The position numbers were made by a program, and so were the translations under genes. From Isoetes taiwanensis (Eukaryota; Streptophyta; Lycopodiopsida; Isoetales; Isoetaceae), in NCBI GenBank assembly GCA_021234155.1, contig JAJEKV010000002.1:2133227-2197226 (forward strand): a DNA stretch of 64,000 bases, read 5' to 3'. The notes under the pieces are model-generated. The model saw only the letters and a program-made list of their open reading frames with translations. It made no database searches and had not been told where the DNA came from. Shown one piece after another: positions 1-11,916 of the stretch; the first letter of the stretch is position 1, and each line of letters starts with the position of its first letter.

Positions 1-1481
1 CCACTTCCAGATCTGAGTAGAACCTGATCCAGAGACAGCGGAAACCCTTGTCGCGAACCTTTGTCGCATTTATGCCTTGTTTCTTTCCAACACATGTGCA
101 GATTATGCCCATTACGGTTCCATGGTTCCATGGTTTAAATGAGATATGCATCACGGCTCTACCCTAGTTAGCTATGATCCTATAAAATATTAAATGTTCC
201 ACTAACAAATGGATATCCTATTGCACCAATCACACAATGTGAGCCAACGTTGCTTAAAAATCCCACAGGGCAAATGCAGTTACCTGGTATGCCCCTTACC
301 ATACTCCAAAAAGCCTGTCACCATGGTCAATCCACTCTAGACTACTACGATTTCAGTAATACATATAATCACCTTGATGTTGCCGGCCCATGGTACAACC
401 TTGCTTAATTTCTATGTTGCTCCTGTTTCTTGTTTTTGCTCCATGTGTTGTCATGTATTAGCCATAGAATGCTAGAGTATATCCTATTGCAGTTCAGTTG
501 CAATCAGGATTTTAACCATCCCAACAGTCGATCACATGGTAAATGGTGTAGGCTATTCCACAATTATTTATGTATCGGGTATCTGTGCCAAATCAGCTAT
601 AGCCATTACTAGAAGGTTCTCATGCGATAATTTCAAGTGTGTTACGGGTGCCATATTATCCGGACTAAGGATGTCAATATTATCTGGACTCATAAGGCTC
701 CAAACTATAATTCCAATGTGCACCCAAGTGCCATATTAGCTTGGCATAGATTTGCCATATTTCTACACATATATCAGGATGCCAAAATCACAACTTACAT
801 AGTCCACAAGCTCAAGTTAATTTGATGCCCACCAAAAATGCTCGCCGCAATGGCCCATTTATCGTAGACTTACTATGATTTTAGTTGCAAAAACATATAC
901 TTACCTTGGTGTCTCACTTTACCCATGGTACATGCTTAATTTCATGTTGCTCCTGCTCCTTGTTTAATCCCACTTGTTGTCGTGCATTTGTTATGCTCCA
1001 AGCAGTTCGGAATGCACAAATTTACCCTACTGCAGTCAAAGTACAATACGAATTTTAACCACACTTCCAAGTAGATTGGTCATGTGTTGCCAGAGTCCCC
1101 ATCACCATGCATCATCATCATGTGTCTGTTATAGGCCTCGGATATAGAAATATCAAGAAATGCCTGCACATCATGGCAGGGCTAGCTAGAATAACCTAGC
1201 ATGTGCCATGTCTTATGCGTCTGCATTTTCCCTTGAGAAAATATCGCACAAGGGTCTGAAAGTGCGAATCTCTGACCATTAGTGCCGTACCCTCACCAAG
1301 TCCAGTAATGCAAATGGCCAAGGCCAGCATGGCCACATTCTTAAATACAAATCTCTGGTTCAAGGAACAAATGCAGATAAACTGGGGCAATCTTAAGATA
1401 GGTTTTTAACTTACCTTCTAAGCTTTGTACTGGGCAAAACCATCTGTTAATTTGATATATATATATATATGTATATATATA
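1..1481. repeat. Repeat block R1, copy a (cut by window start)
   Basis: First of three copies of an approximately 1.49-kb block; the others are at 5,047-6,541 and 11,926-13,404. The copies align along their whole length, all ending in the same TA-rich tract, and differ mainly at CAG/CTG/CCG sites. For example copy a has TATCCGGACT near 652 where copy c has TATCTGGACT. On the minus strand a short open stretch near 1,196-1,390 (starting about FKNVAMLALAICI) is kept in copy b and may be an exon of the same unknown gene seen in R2. I do not recognise the protein. After the TA tract this copy is followed by different sequence from the other two. Confidence 0.85.
1455..1481. repeat. TA-rich microsatellite at the end of R1
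   Basis: An alternating TA tract interrupted once by a G. The same tract ends R1 at about 6,515-6,541 and 13,378-13,404, where it joins the CACTA-like terminal segment. It is therefore a fixed part of the repeat. Confidence 0.85.
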
Positions 1482-1616
1482 AGCTAAACCCTACCTCCTA
1501 CCGGGAGATAGAGCGACACCTTAAGACGTACAGGGACAGGAGGATCCCTATACGTTAAGGATCCCCCTATCACCTGTACTTTGTTGCAACCCTTAATAGA
1601 TAGATGGCGTTAGAGG
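1482..1616. other. Unique junction sequence between R1 copy a and R2 copy a
   Basis: These 135 bases replace the CACTA-like terminal segment and R3 found at the equivalent place in the next repeat. They include an imperfect inverted repeat around two GGATCC sites (about 1,535-1,585). No coding sequence seen. Probably a recombination or insertion scar. Confidence 0.5.
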
Positions 1617-3038
1617 TACCTGTATGCATTAAGCTCCACACATAAGATTGTTCTGGATCAAACTTAATTTCATGGAAAGCTCCATTCTTCAGCATTTTGC
1701 ATACTATAACCCAGATGTCATCTGCTTAAACCCTATCATGATGAGGTCTTGTATCAGATTGTACAATTCCAGTCAGCAAAGAAATGTGTGAAACGTTAGC
1801 TTGTATATCAGATATTCTTTATGAAGTGTAATACCATGATATGGGTTACAGGGCGATGGTTACTATGCACAAAGGTACAGTTCAATTTGTGCTATAATCA
1901 CATATATGCCCGGCTTGTTTGTTTTGGCCAAAGGCCATACTTTGTTAGTATAATGATAATCGAGATTGCTCTCATATATCTGCAGATAAATCTTCAAAGA
2001 AAATTGCATATTTCTGAAAAACACACATTTACCTAGAATATGTGATGCCTCAAATGAACATTTTGTGCTCATTAGGTATGAGAAGGACCTCAAGGGCAAT
2101 TTGTGATCTTGGTGTTACACTTTGATTATCGCGGTGCTCCGCCGATTCTGTTGGATTGCGCTTGGTCTCTGACTTCTTGTAGTATATTACAACATTCGAT
2201 CTCCTCGCCATGCCGCTGGTTCTTGCTGGTTGACAGAGTCTGCTACTACATAATTTTTATCCTTCATGCTTTCTTCCTGCTCAAAATAGAAGAATTGTTC
2301 AAGATGATATTATAATCTTTTTTTTTTCCATGCGAGAAAATCCATATGTTCCATATTTTCAGAAAGTTTATTGTGCTTCTAGAAATACGTATCAATCAAA
2401 ACAAAATTTGACCTGCCAGAAACCTGTTCATGCAAGCAGACTTTATTACTTAGAGCAGGATCTCCAAGACTCATACTAGTTGAACTAGCATACTTGAAGT
2501 CACGTAGAATATATACTTGCCAAAGCCTTGACCAAAGACTTTGAATTCCAAACCATGGGCTTTGGAACTTATCAGTTCAAAAAAAGGTCGAGACAACTTT
2601 GGAGATCCTGTGATTTATTCCACGTTAATGCCATGCCTCTGTATTTATCCCTTATGACATTTTTACTGTTGTGCTTAAATCCTTATAATACATGAATCAA
2701 AAAGAGTCTACATCTCAACATCCTTCATGTTAAGGTCCATTTCCATAAATTATTTCAGTCTACTTCATTTTTCTTTGTTACAATGCACCATGTCCTTCCA
2801 TAATATGCTTCTTGTTCTAATATTATTCGTTAATTATATTAATGCAACACATCCTTCCTTCATGTGCTTCCAGTTTTAATATTTTCCAGTAGTTGTGCTA
2901 ACGCTTCTAATTTAATCAAACCAATAATGCTAATAAGACAAGTTACAGCAGCTAAAATGATAAAACTTCCTGTCGTGCCATAATGTTTTGCTCAAAGCGA
3001 GATCGTCACTTGAGGCATTAGCCTATAGCACAATTAAA

Positions 3039-3368
3039 ATCCAATACCAATATGTATTTTTCTGTTTTTGACTACTGTTTTTGACTACAGAATAACAGGG
3101 TATGCAACCAATAAAATAATGCTGCAGTTATGATATTTCATTTCCCTGATGCAATCAGCAGAAATGCATAGATAAGAGTACTGTATGAACATGATAGTTT
3201 GAAATCCAATACCAATATGTATTTTTCTGTTTTTGACTACTGTTTTTGACTACAGAATAACAGGGTATGCAACCAATAAAATAATGCTGCAGTTATGATA
3301 TTTCATTTCCCCGATGCAATCAGCAGAAATGCATAGGTAAGAGTACTGTATGAACATGATAAACTCTC
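3039..3368. repeat. 165-bp tandem duplication inside R2 copy a
   Basis: ATCCAATACCAATATG recurs at 3,039 and 3,204. The two 165-bp halves are nearly identical, and each contains the short direct repeat GTTTTTGACTAC twice. The same duplication is present in R2 copy b at about 9,912-10,241, so it predates the copying of the block. Confidence 0.9.
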
Positions 3369-4350
3369 CACTATAGTTTGAACAGAAATTAAAGCTTAAC
3401 AGTAGTCTCGTGCCTCAAGATGTCATGTTTATGTGCTCAAAATAGAGACATTAGGAGCACGATTTCAGAAAATAGAGAACATGAAGTGGTTACCTTTGCC
3501 TTGTAAAGCATAAGATGCAAACCATAACCATAAAATCATGAATGTTTGTATAGTCTCCAGCATACTACTAGCTTGTACTCGTCATGTAACGCATTAACGC
3601 CCAAACATCCAAAATACATAGAAATTGGAGATGCAAGACCGGTTACCTGTAACCAAACATACCAACATTAGCAAAGAAATGGTAATGAGGCAAGGGTTAA
3701 CAGGTAAGCAGTGGTCTTGGCATGGCTCATCGCCCTTCACCAACCATAATTCAATTTAAAACAATTACTATGATCAATTTACATGTTCACGATATACTAC
3801 AAAGTAGTAAATACCAACCATAACCAGTTCAAGGAATGCAAGATCCCCCATTTCGCAAATCCACCAAGATTTGATGTTCCCATGCTTTTTCGTAAACCGT
3901 GTATCCAATGTTATTAGTCTACTTAACAGTCGCCCACGCCCTCCTCTTTTTATGGCATAAGCTATTTTAGATCATGTTAATTACCGTTATGAGTCAAGAA
4001 CAAAGAAACAGAACTACACATTTCTGCCCATTAATGGGGGGTAGAAGTACCACCGCCCTCGATTGGCATGCATGCCTATTCCCTTATTTTCGCCAAGATT
4101 TTAAATATGGCTTTCAAAAACGAAAATTTATTACCTTTTTGACAAACTGAAGTATGTACCACTTATCCGCCATGGTCCGGGCTGCAAAAGCCACACCACT
4201 ATTGTGTGCACCCATTGTGCAAATCCTCCACCAAGTCCATAAAAGATATGTTTAGTTCTCGCTTATATTCTATTTAAAATTGTACATCAAGTCTACTAAC
4301 TTCGAACTCAGAAAAAAGTCTACTAAAAAGGCCGCAACGCCCTCCTCTCT

Positions 4351-5040
4351 TTATATAGCCCGCTTAATCCTAATTGCTAAAAAAATTAATGGACTCGATT
4401 TAGTAGGAGCTCCACTTACGTGTTGTCCTCGCCCCGTTTCCTCCATTATTGGTTCCTCCATGATATGTACTTCATCGATTCTCGCGAACTTTGCTAATGC
4501 TTGATTCACCGGCTTCCTTAGTGCACCTCGCCTTTTTGAGATGTATTTCACAATTCCCTCATCTTTTCGACAAGCGGACATCTCCCACGACCTACATTTT
4601 TCAGCAATCCGGATAAGGAATACTTTTTTGGGTTGTGCCACACTTTCCCCCTTCTTTTTTACATAAGGCATTCGGGATCAATTCGGCTCCTCTCGATCAG
4701 ATTGATAAGTTACGCCCTAGTATGCTTTGCCGTTGGCGTTTGAGGCGCCAGAGCAAGCAAAAACCAGATGCAACTTACATATAGCAAGCCTAATACTTAC
4801 GCATATTGGTCCCGTATATCACTTTTTGGCTAAATCGTTTTATCGTAGGTTGAGCACCATGCCGTCTCTAAAGTTATCTAAAGAATGCATGCCATATCTA
4901 GAGCCCAAGATGCCTTTCGCCAAAACTGGAACTCCACTTCATTTGCATGATGTGTCCGGATATTCCGTCCTTCCTATTTATTTTGTCCGAATGCTCAAAA
5001 GGATCGAGGAGCCGTAATCATGATGTGAAGTTGTGGAGAT
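4351..5040 (-). pseudogene. Broken exons of an unidentified gene (R2 copy a)
   Basis: This is the counterpart of the cleaner exons at 11,266-11,632 and 11,659-11,916. It reads KKGESVAQP, then KVFLIRIAEKCR, then MEEPIMEE on the minus strand, so it is clearly the same protein, but several frameshifts separate it from copy b. Most of the differing bases fall at CAG or CTG in copy b (CTGCAACT becomes CTCGCGAACT; TTCTGCCC becomes TTACGCCC). The breaks may therefore be sequencing error and not true decay. No function assigned. Confidence 0.6.
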
Positions 5041-5046
5041 CGCTTC

Positions 5047-6541
5047 ATGCTAGTTTGCCACTTCTAGATCCGAGTAGAACCTGATCGAGAGACAAATGAA
5101 AACCTTGTCGCGAACCCTTGTCGCGTTTATGCCTTGTTTCTTTCCAACACATGTGCATATTATGCCCATTACGGTTCCATGGTTCCATGGTTTAAATGAA
5201 ATATGCATCACGGCTCTACCCTAGTTAGCTATGATCCTATAAAATATTAAATGTTCCACTAACAAATGGATATCCTATTGCACCAATTACACAATGTGAG
5301 CCAACGTTGCTTAAAAAAATCCCACAGGGCAAATGCAGTTACCTGGTATGCCCCTTACCATACTCCAAAAAGCCTGTCACCATGGTCAATCCACTCTAGA
5401 CTACTATGATTTTAGTAATACGTATAATCACCTTGATGTTGCCGGCCCATGGTACAACCTTGCTTAATTTCCATGTTGCTCTTGTTCCTTGTTTTTGTTC
5501 CATGTGTTGTCATGTATTAGCCATAGAATGCTAGAGTATATCCTATTGCAGTTCAGTTGCAATCAAGATTTTAACCATCCCAACAAACAAGTCGATCACA
5601 TGGTAAATGGTGTAGGCTATTCCACAATTATTTATGTATGGGGTATCTGTGCCAAATCAGCTATAGCCATTACTAGAAGGTTTCATGTGATAATTTCAAG
5701 TGTGTTACGGGGTGCCATATTATCGGACTAAGGATGTCAATATTATCCGGACTCATAAGGCTCCAAACTATAATTCCAATGTGCACCCAAGTGCCATATT
5801 AGCTTGGCATAGATTTGCCATATTTCTACACATATATCAGGATGCCAAAATCACAACTTACATAGTCCACAAGCTCAAGTTAATTTGATGCCCACCAAAA
5901 ATGCTGCTCGCGCAATGGCCCATTTATCGTAGACTTACTATGATTTTAGTTGCAAAACATATACTTACCTTGGTGTCTCACTTTACCCATGGTACATGCT
6001 TAATTTCATGTTGCTCCTGCTCCTTGTTTAATCCCACTTGTTGTCGTGCATTTGTTATGCTCCAAGCAGTTCGGAATGCACAAATTTACCCTACTGCAGT
6101 CAAAGTACAATACGAATTTTAACCACACTTCCAAGTAGATTGGTCATGTGTTGCCGAGTCCCCATCACCATGCATCATCATCATGTGCATTTATAGGCCT
6201 CGGATATAGAAATATCAAGAAATGCACGCGACATCATGGCGGGGCTAGCTAGAATAACCTAGCATGTGCCATGTCTTATCGTCTGCATTTTCCCTTGAGA
6301 AAATATCGCACAAAAGGGCGAAAGTGCGAATCTCGACCATTAGTGCCGTACCCTCACCAAGTCCAAGAATGCAAATGGCCAAGGCCAGCATGGCCACATT
6401 CTTAAATACAAATCTCTGGTTCAAGGAACAAATGCAGATAAACTGGGGCAATCTTAAGATAGGTTTTTAACTTACCTTCTAAGCTTTGTACTGGGCAAAA
6501 CCATCTGTTAATTTGATATATATATATATGTATATATATAA
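5047..6541. repeat. Repeat block R1, copy b
   Basis: Second copy of R1, ending in the TA tract and joined directly to the CACTA-like terminal segment at 6,541. It differs from copies a and c largely at CHG sites. A minus-strand open stretch at 6,245-6,451 keeps the FKNVAMLALAIC stretch and then GLGEGTALMV. I do not recognise this protein; it may be an upstream exon of the gene fragment in R2, because minus-strand R1 lies upstream of R2. Confidence 0.85.
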
Positions 6542-7084
6542 GCACATCGTCGTTAAGCGGCGTTTCTTACGTATTTCTGGCCGACAATGGCGTGGGCGCG
6601 GGGCGATCACCGACCCGCGGCGGCAAAGCGCTTTCCGTCCGGATATTCTAGGCGTCGTTTAACGACGTCACGTCGACGTGGCAGGACACTTTGGCGTGCC
6701 AGCCTGGCATGTCAGCAAGCCACAAAGCTGACTGGTCACGTCAGATTTTTTAGTCGTCGTTCAACGACGTCATGTCGGCGATGGCGAGAAACGGTGGCGT
6801 GCCGACTGGCATGTCGGCCAAGCCACGCGGCCGGATGTGCCGCGTCGGGATCCGAGGCGGCGTTAAACGGCGTTTTGTGCACGTGGCACGACACGACGCT
6901 TACCCGGCTTGGCGGCGTACCGTACCCACGCGAGGCCAATCGAACACGTCGGCCACGAGGCGTCGTTGAACGGCGCCGAAGCGGCGTTATGTCGTCGTTG
7001 AACGACGATGTCGTCGATATTCGACGACGACCCGTCGTTCTTCGACGTCGCGACGTCGTTGGACGTCGACTATCCCTTGTAGTG
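6541..7084. mobile_element. CACTA-like (En/Spm, CMC) terminal segment, copy 1
   Basis: A GC-rich segment packed with CGTCGTT and AACGACG in both orientations, ending in TATCCCTTGTAGTG. Read from the other strand, the end is CACTACAAGGGATAG, the terminus expected of CACTA DNA transposons, which also carry clustered short subterminal repeats. The matching opposite end was not found in this window: the left neighbour is R1 and the right neighbour is R3 (GGCCTAGGATGTGG). It is either one end of a larger element whose other end is lost, or a truncated non-autonomous copy. The 196-residue open frame across it is a compositional artefact of low-complexity GC-rich DNA. Confidence 0.55.
7065..7084 (-). 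mobile_element. CACTA-type terminal motif
   Basis: The minus strand begins CACTACAAGGGATAGTCGAC here. The same 20 bases, oriented the same way, occur at 13,925-13,944. CACTA followed by CAAG is the family signature. A target-site duplication cannot be checked without the other end. Confidence 0.55.
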
Positions 7085-8481
7085 TGGCCTAGGATGTGGA
7101 TGCTGGATACTGTCGTGGAGGGCATGAGTGTTTCTTTCTTTTGCAAAACCGACCTTGTAACTTGCTCCCTAGGGTAATTTCGCCATTCCGGACGACTTGG
7201 CGAGGTCGATTTGCCATTCTGAAGCCTCCTCGGTGCCCGAACGACAAAACACTGCGGTTTCTACAAGGCCGACCTCAGGACGCTCCGCGGTTTGACAAGT
7301 TGTCCCGGACCGATCTGGAATCTTTTGGGCCTTCCCAAAGAGGGGCCCCTGAACGGAGGATCCAACGGTCGGATAGGGGAACCGGGCTCCGGGAGGGTGG
7401 TCATTAGCGTCGATGGGGCGCCAAGAAGAAGGGCTCGGGAACTTTTTTGGATCCCGCCTCCTGGGGTCCGGACTCTCCCCTCTTGTGAGGGAGCCCTGCA
7501 AGGTCCTGGCCTCGTTTGACTTGGGGAAGGGTGCCAGCTCGGTTGCCACGCAACGGGCTGCCCCGACCGTTCTAATGCTAACCCTTTGACCTAGACCTTC
7601 TCCGAAAATTCTGAAAATTGGGCTGTGTGCTGGAGATGAATTAGGAATCCAGCTGGCAAAAAATCAGAATTTATTTTCGTACAATGCATTAATTACGAAT
7701 TTATGAATGTCTTGCCACTACAAAAGCGCCCCACGCAGGCCCAAACTCCGTTCCGTCAGTTCCCCTTGCTCCGCATTCTCGGCCGCAGCTTCTCAGCCAT
7801 GTCCTAAGTGCAACAGACCAAAACTCGGCCCCCTTCTAGAACCTGGCAACCCATAGGGTTTACGTTTCGGAGGCCCTCTCCTTGTCAGATTCGGCAGGGA
7901 CCTTGCGCCGTGTCTTGACGTGGAGTGGGGGGTTGTTGGCCTTGAAAGCACCGGACCCTAAAATCCCCCTAAGCCGCTTGCCCGAATTTCCCTCTCCCAA
8001 GGCCCTGGGGATGGACGGGCGACCTCCCCTCTCTGGAACTGTGATTTGGCTCTGCCAATGGACTCAGAACGTCGACATTGCCCTGGCGACCAAGTTCCGT
8101 GGCCAGAAGACCACCCGACCTCCAAGAAGCGCCAAAGTAGCTCATGTCTAGCACACTCGTAATCAATTGGCCTAGGATGTGGATGCCGGATACTGTCGTG
8201 GAGGGCGTGAGTGTTTCTTTCCTTTGCAAAACCGACCTTATAACTTGCTCCCTAGGGTAATTTCGCCATTTCGGACGACTTGGCGAGGTCGATTTGCCAT
8301 TCCGAAGCCTCCCCGGTGCCCGAACGACAAAATACTGCGGTTTCTACAAGGCCGACCTCAGGACGCTCCGCGGTTTAACAAGTTCTCCCGGACCGATCTG
8401 GAATCTTTTGGGCCTTCCCGAAGAGGGGCCCCTTAATGGAGGATCCAACGGTCGGATAGGGGAACCGGGCTCCGGGAGGGT
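7085..8481. repeat. R3 tandem repeat, 1.3 units, first block
   Basis: GC-rich 1.09-kb repeat. GGCCTAGGATGTGG starts near 7,087 and 8,171 (period 1,084). The first unit is of the G/I type (CTTTTGC, TTGTAAC, TTGACAAGTTGTC, then TTCTAGAAC). The second starts as A/II type (CCTTTGC, TTATAAC, TTAACAAGTTCTC) and is cut at 8,481, where R2 begins inside the unit. CTG and CAG sites are well preserved here, unlike in the long array. Open frames on both strands are not conserved in frame between units and are not called as genes. Confidence 0.85.
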
Positions 8482-11004
8482 GGTACCTGTATGCATTAAG
8501 CTCCACACATAAGATTGTTCTGGATCAAACTTAATTTCATGGAAAGCTCCATTCTTCAGCATTTTGCATACTATAACCCAGATGTCATCTGCTTAAACCC
8601 TATCATGATGAGGTCTTGTATCAGATTGTACAATTCCAGAGCTGCAGCAGCTGTAAACAGCAGTTGTATACTGTATATTCTTTATGAAGTGTAATACCAT
8701 GATATGGGTTACAGGCCGCACTTGCCTGGTTACTATGCACAAAGGTACAGTTCAATTTGTGCTATAATCACATATATGCCCGAAGGCTTGCTTGCTTTGG
8801 CCAAAGGCCATACTTTGTTAGTATAATGATACTGAGATTGCTCTCATATATCTGCATAAATCTTCAAAGAAAATTGCATATTTCTGAAAACACACATTTA
8901 CCTAGAATATGGATGCCTCAAATGAACATTTTGTGCTCATTAGGTATGAGAAGGACCTCAAGGGCAATTTGTGATCTTGGTGTTACACTTTGATTATCGT
9001 GCTCCAGCCGATTCCTGTTGGATTGCAGTTGGTCTACAGCTTCTTGTAGTATATTACAACATTCTGATCTCTGCCATGCCGCTGGTTCTTGCTGGTTGAC
9101 AGAGTCTGCTACTACATAATTTTTATCCTTCATGCTTTCTTCCTGCTCAAAATAGAAGAATTGTTCAGTATGATATTATAATCTTTTTCTTTTTCCATGC
9201 AGAAAATCCATATGTTCCATATTTTCAGAAAGTTTATTGTGCTTCTAGAAATACGTATCAATCAAAACAAAATTTGACCTGCCAGAAACCTGTTCATGCA
9301 AGCAGACTTTATTACTTAGAGCAGGATCTCCAAGACTCATACTAGTTGAACTAGCATACTGAAGTCACAGAATATATACTTGCCAAAGCCTTGACCAAAG
9401 ACTTTGAATTCCAAACCATGGGCTTTGGAACTTATCGGTTCTTCACCAAAAGGTCGAGAGCGACTTTGGAGATCTGCATTTATTCCACGTGAAATGCCAT
9501 GCCTCTCGTATTTATCCCTTATGACATTTTTCTTTGTTGTGCTTAAATCCTTATAATACATGAATCAAAAAGAGTCTACATCTCAACATCCTTCATGTTA
9601 AGGTCCATTTCCATAAATTATTTAGGTCTACTTCATTTTTTTCTTTGTTACAATGCACCATGTCCTTCCATAATATGCTTCTTGTTCTAATATTATTCGT
9701 TAATTATATTAATGCAACACATCCTTCCTTCATGTGCTTCGGTTTTAATATTTTCCATGGTTTAGTTGTGCTAACGCTTCTAATTTAATCAAACCAATAA
9801 TGCTAATAAGACAAGTTACAGCAGCTAAAATGATAAAACTTCCTGTCGTGCCATAATGTTTTGCTCAAAGCGAGATCGTCACTTGAGGCATTAGCCTATA
9901 GCACAATTAAAATCCAATACCAATATGTATTTTTCTGTTTTTGACTACTGTTTTTGACTACAGAATAACAGGGTATGCAACCAATAAAATAATGCTGCAG
10001 TTATGATATTTCATTTCCCTGATGCAATCAGCAGAAATGCATAGATAAGAGTACTGTATGAACATGATAGTTTGAAATCCAATACCAATATGTATTTTTC
10101 TGTTTTTGACTACTGTTTTTGACTACAGAATAACAGGGTATGCAACCAATAAAATAATGCTGCAGTTATGATATTTCATTTCCCTGATGCAATCAGCAGA
10201 AATGCATAGCTAAGAGTACTGTATGAACATGATAAACTCTCCACTATAGTTTGAACAGAAATTAAAGCTTAACAGTAGTCTCGTGCCTCAAGATGTCATG
10301 TTTATGTGCTCAAAATAGAGACATTAGAGCACGATTTCAGAAAATAGAGAACATGAAGTGGTTACCTTTGCCTTGTAAAGCATAAGATGCAAACCATAAC
10401 CATAAAATCATGAATGTTTGTATAGTCTCCAGCATACTACTAGCTTGTACTCGTCATGTAACGTACACGTCCAAACATCCAAAATACATAGAAATTGGAG
10501 ATGCAAGACCGGTTACCTGTAACCAAACATACCAACATTAGCAAAGAAATGGTAATGAGGCAAGGGTTAACAGGTAAGCAGTGGTCTTGGCATGGCTCAT
10601 CGCCCTTCACCAACCATAATTCAATTTAAAACAATTACTATGATCAATTTACATGTCTACGTATACTACAAAGTAGTAAATACCAACCATAACCAGTTCA
10701 AGGAATGCAAGATCCCCCCATTTCTGCAAATCCACCAGTATTTGATGTTCCCATGCTTTTTCAGAAACTGTGTATCCAATCTGTTATTAGTCTACTTAAC
10801 AGGCTGCCTACGCCCTCCTCTTTTTATGGCATAAGCTATTTTAGATCATGTTAATTACCAGTTATGAGTCAGTAACAGCAAACAGGAACTACACATTTCT
10901 GCCCATTAATGGGGTAGAAGTACCAGCCGTCCTCAGTGGCATGCATGCCTATTCCCCTTATTTCTGCCAGTACTTAAATATGGCTTTCAAAACGAAAATT
11001 TATT

Positions 11005-11110
11005 ACCTTTTTGACAAACTGAAGTATGTACCACTTATCTGCCATGGTCTGGCTGCAAAAGCCACACCACTATTGTGTGCACACAGTGTGCAAATCCTCC
11101 ACCAAGTCCA
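11005..11110 (-). pseudogene. Possible exon of the unidentified R2 gene
   Basis: The minus strand reads WCGFCSQTMADKWYILQFVKK up to a GTAATA donor-like site near 11,005. An in-frame stop lies just upstream of it, so the exon start is uncertain. It is downstream of the exon at 11,266-11,632 and could be the next exon of the same gene. Weak evidence; no domain recognised. Confidence 0.25.
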
Positions 11111-11265
11111 TAAAAGATATGTTTAGTTCTGCTTATATTCTATTTAAAATTGTACATCAAGTCTACTAACTTCGAACCTGTAAAACAGTCTACTAAAAAG
11201 GCTGCAACGCCCTCCTCTCTTTATATAGCCTGCTTAATCCTAATTGCTAAAAAAAATTAATGGAC

Positions 11266-11632
11266 CTGATTTAGTAGGAGCTCCACTTCTGTGTTGTCCT
11301 CGTCCGTTTCCTCCATTATTGGTTCCTCCATGATATGTACTTCATCAGATTCTGCAACTTTGCTAATGCTTGATTCACCAGCTTCCTTAGTGCACCCTGC
11401 CTTTTGTGAGATGTATTTCACAATTCCCTCATCTTTCTGACAAGCAGACATCTCCCACAGCCTACATTTTTCAGCAATCCGGATAAGGAATACTTTGCTG
11501 GGTTGTGCCACACTTTCCCCTTCTTTTTTACATAAGGCATTCAGATCAATTCCGGCTCCTCTGATCAGATTGATAAGTTCTGCCCTAGTATGCTTGCCGT
11601 TGGCCGTTTGAGGCGCCAGAGCAAGCAAACGC
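11266..11632 (-). CDS. Exon of an unidentified gene carried in R2 (copy b)
   Basis: A 367-base exon-like open stretch, bounded by an acceptor (CATACAG) at 11,633 and a donor (CAG|GTCCAT) at 11,265. It encodes about 122 residues: a basic N-terminal part (RLLALAPQTANGKH, then TRAELINLIRGAG), a charged middle (KVFLIRIAEKCRLWEMSAC) and an acidic tail (EEPIMEETDEDN). No membrane segment or known catalytic motif is visible, and I do not recognise the family. It probably follows the exon-like frame at 11,659-11,916. The gene is a fragment inside a repeated block that ends in a CACTA-like terminus. It could be a captured host gene piece or a poorly recognised element-encoded protein; the sequence does not decide. 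Confidence 0.45.
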
Positions 11633-11658
11633 CTGTATGCAACTTACATATAGCAAGC

Positions 11659-11916
11659 CTAATACTTCTGCATACTGGTCCTGTATATCACTTTTTGGCT
11701 AAATCGTTTTATCGTAGGTTGAGCAGCCATGCTGTCTCTAAAGTTATCTAAAGAATGCATGCCATATCTAGAGCCCAGTATGCCTTTCGCCAAAACTGGA
11801 ACTCCACTTCGCTGCATGATGTGTCCAGATATTCCGTCCTTCCTATTTATTTTGTCTGAATGCTCAAAAGGATCAGGAGCCGTAATCATGATGTGAAGTT
11901 GTGGAGATCGCTTCAT
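11659..11916 (-). CDS. Exon-like frame of an unidentified gene carried in R2 (copy b)
   Basis: An 85-codon open stretch starting MKRSPQLHIMITAPDPFEHS. The frame stays open upstream of this ATG into R1 (reading SGSGSTQIWKWQTS), so the exon probably extends to about 11,960 and the ATG is unlikely to be the true start. It continues through SGVPVLAKGILGSRYGMHSL and QPTIKRFSQKVIYRT. A donor GTGATA near the last segment would make it end shortly before the annotated stop. DPFE followed by a polar stretch faintly recalls the tail of plant terminal uridylyltransferases, but the surrounding residues do not match, so I do not claim it. Copy a at about 4,840-5,040 holds the same exon with CHG-site errors. 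Confidence 0.4.
   Translation of the reverse strand: MKRSPQLHIMITAPDPFEHSDKINRKDGISGHIMQRSGVPVLAKGILGSRYGMHSLDNFRDSMAAQPTIKRFSQKVIYRTSMQKY

Larger units (their letters stand above)
1617..5046. repeat. Repeat block R2, copy a (error-rich)
   Basis: Aligns end to end with 8,482-11,925. Both begin at GGTACCTGTATGCATTAAGC and run into R1. This copy carries many CHG-site changes relative to the cleaner copy b: CACCAGCTT becomes CACCGGCTT, and GACAAGCAGACATC becomes GACAAGCGGACATC. The same minus-strand exons as in copy b are visible near 4,351-4,690 and 4,840-5,040, but their frames are broken. An internal 165-bp tandem duplication lies at about 3,039-3,368. Confidence 0.85.

Noticed and set aside
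1482-1500. Telomere repeat (CTAAACCCT)
   Set aside because: Only one unit is present, with no tandem array.
6587-7177. 196-codon frame rich in R and A across the CACTA-like segment (also at 13,352-13,942)
   Set aside because: It follows low-complexity CGTCGTT sequence and crosses the element end into R3. No domain, and the translated residues are not conserved between copies.
7718-7740. CACTACAAAAGCG in every type I R3 unit as a CACTA terminus
   Set aside because: It lies inside the unit with no boundary, and type II units have CACTGCAAAAG at the same place, so it is ordinary unit sequence.
11659-11916. Terminal uridylyltransferase (HESO1/URT1-type) identity from the DPFE motif
   Set aside because: Only four residues match; the following residues and the absence of nucleotidyltransferase motifs argue against it.
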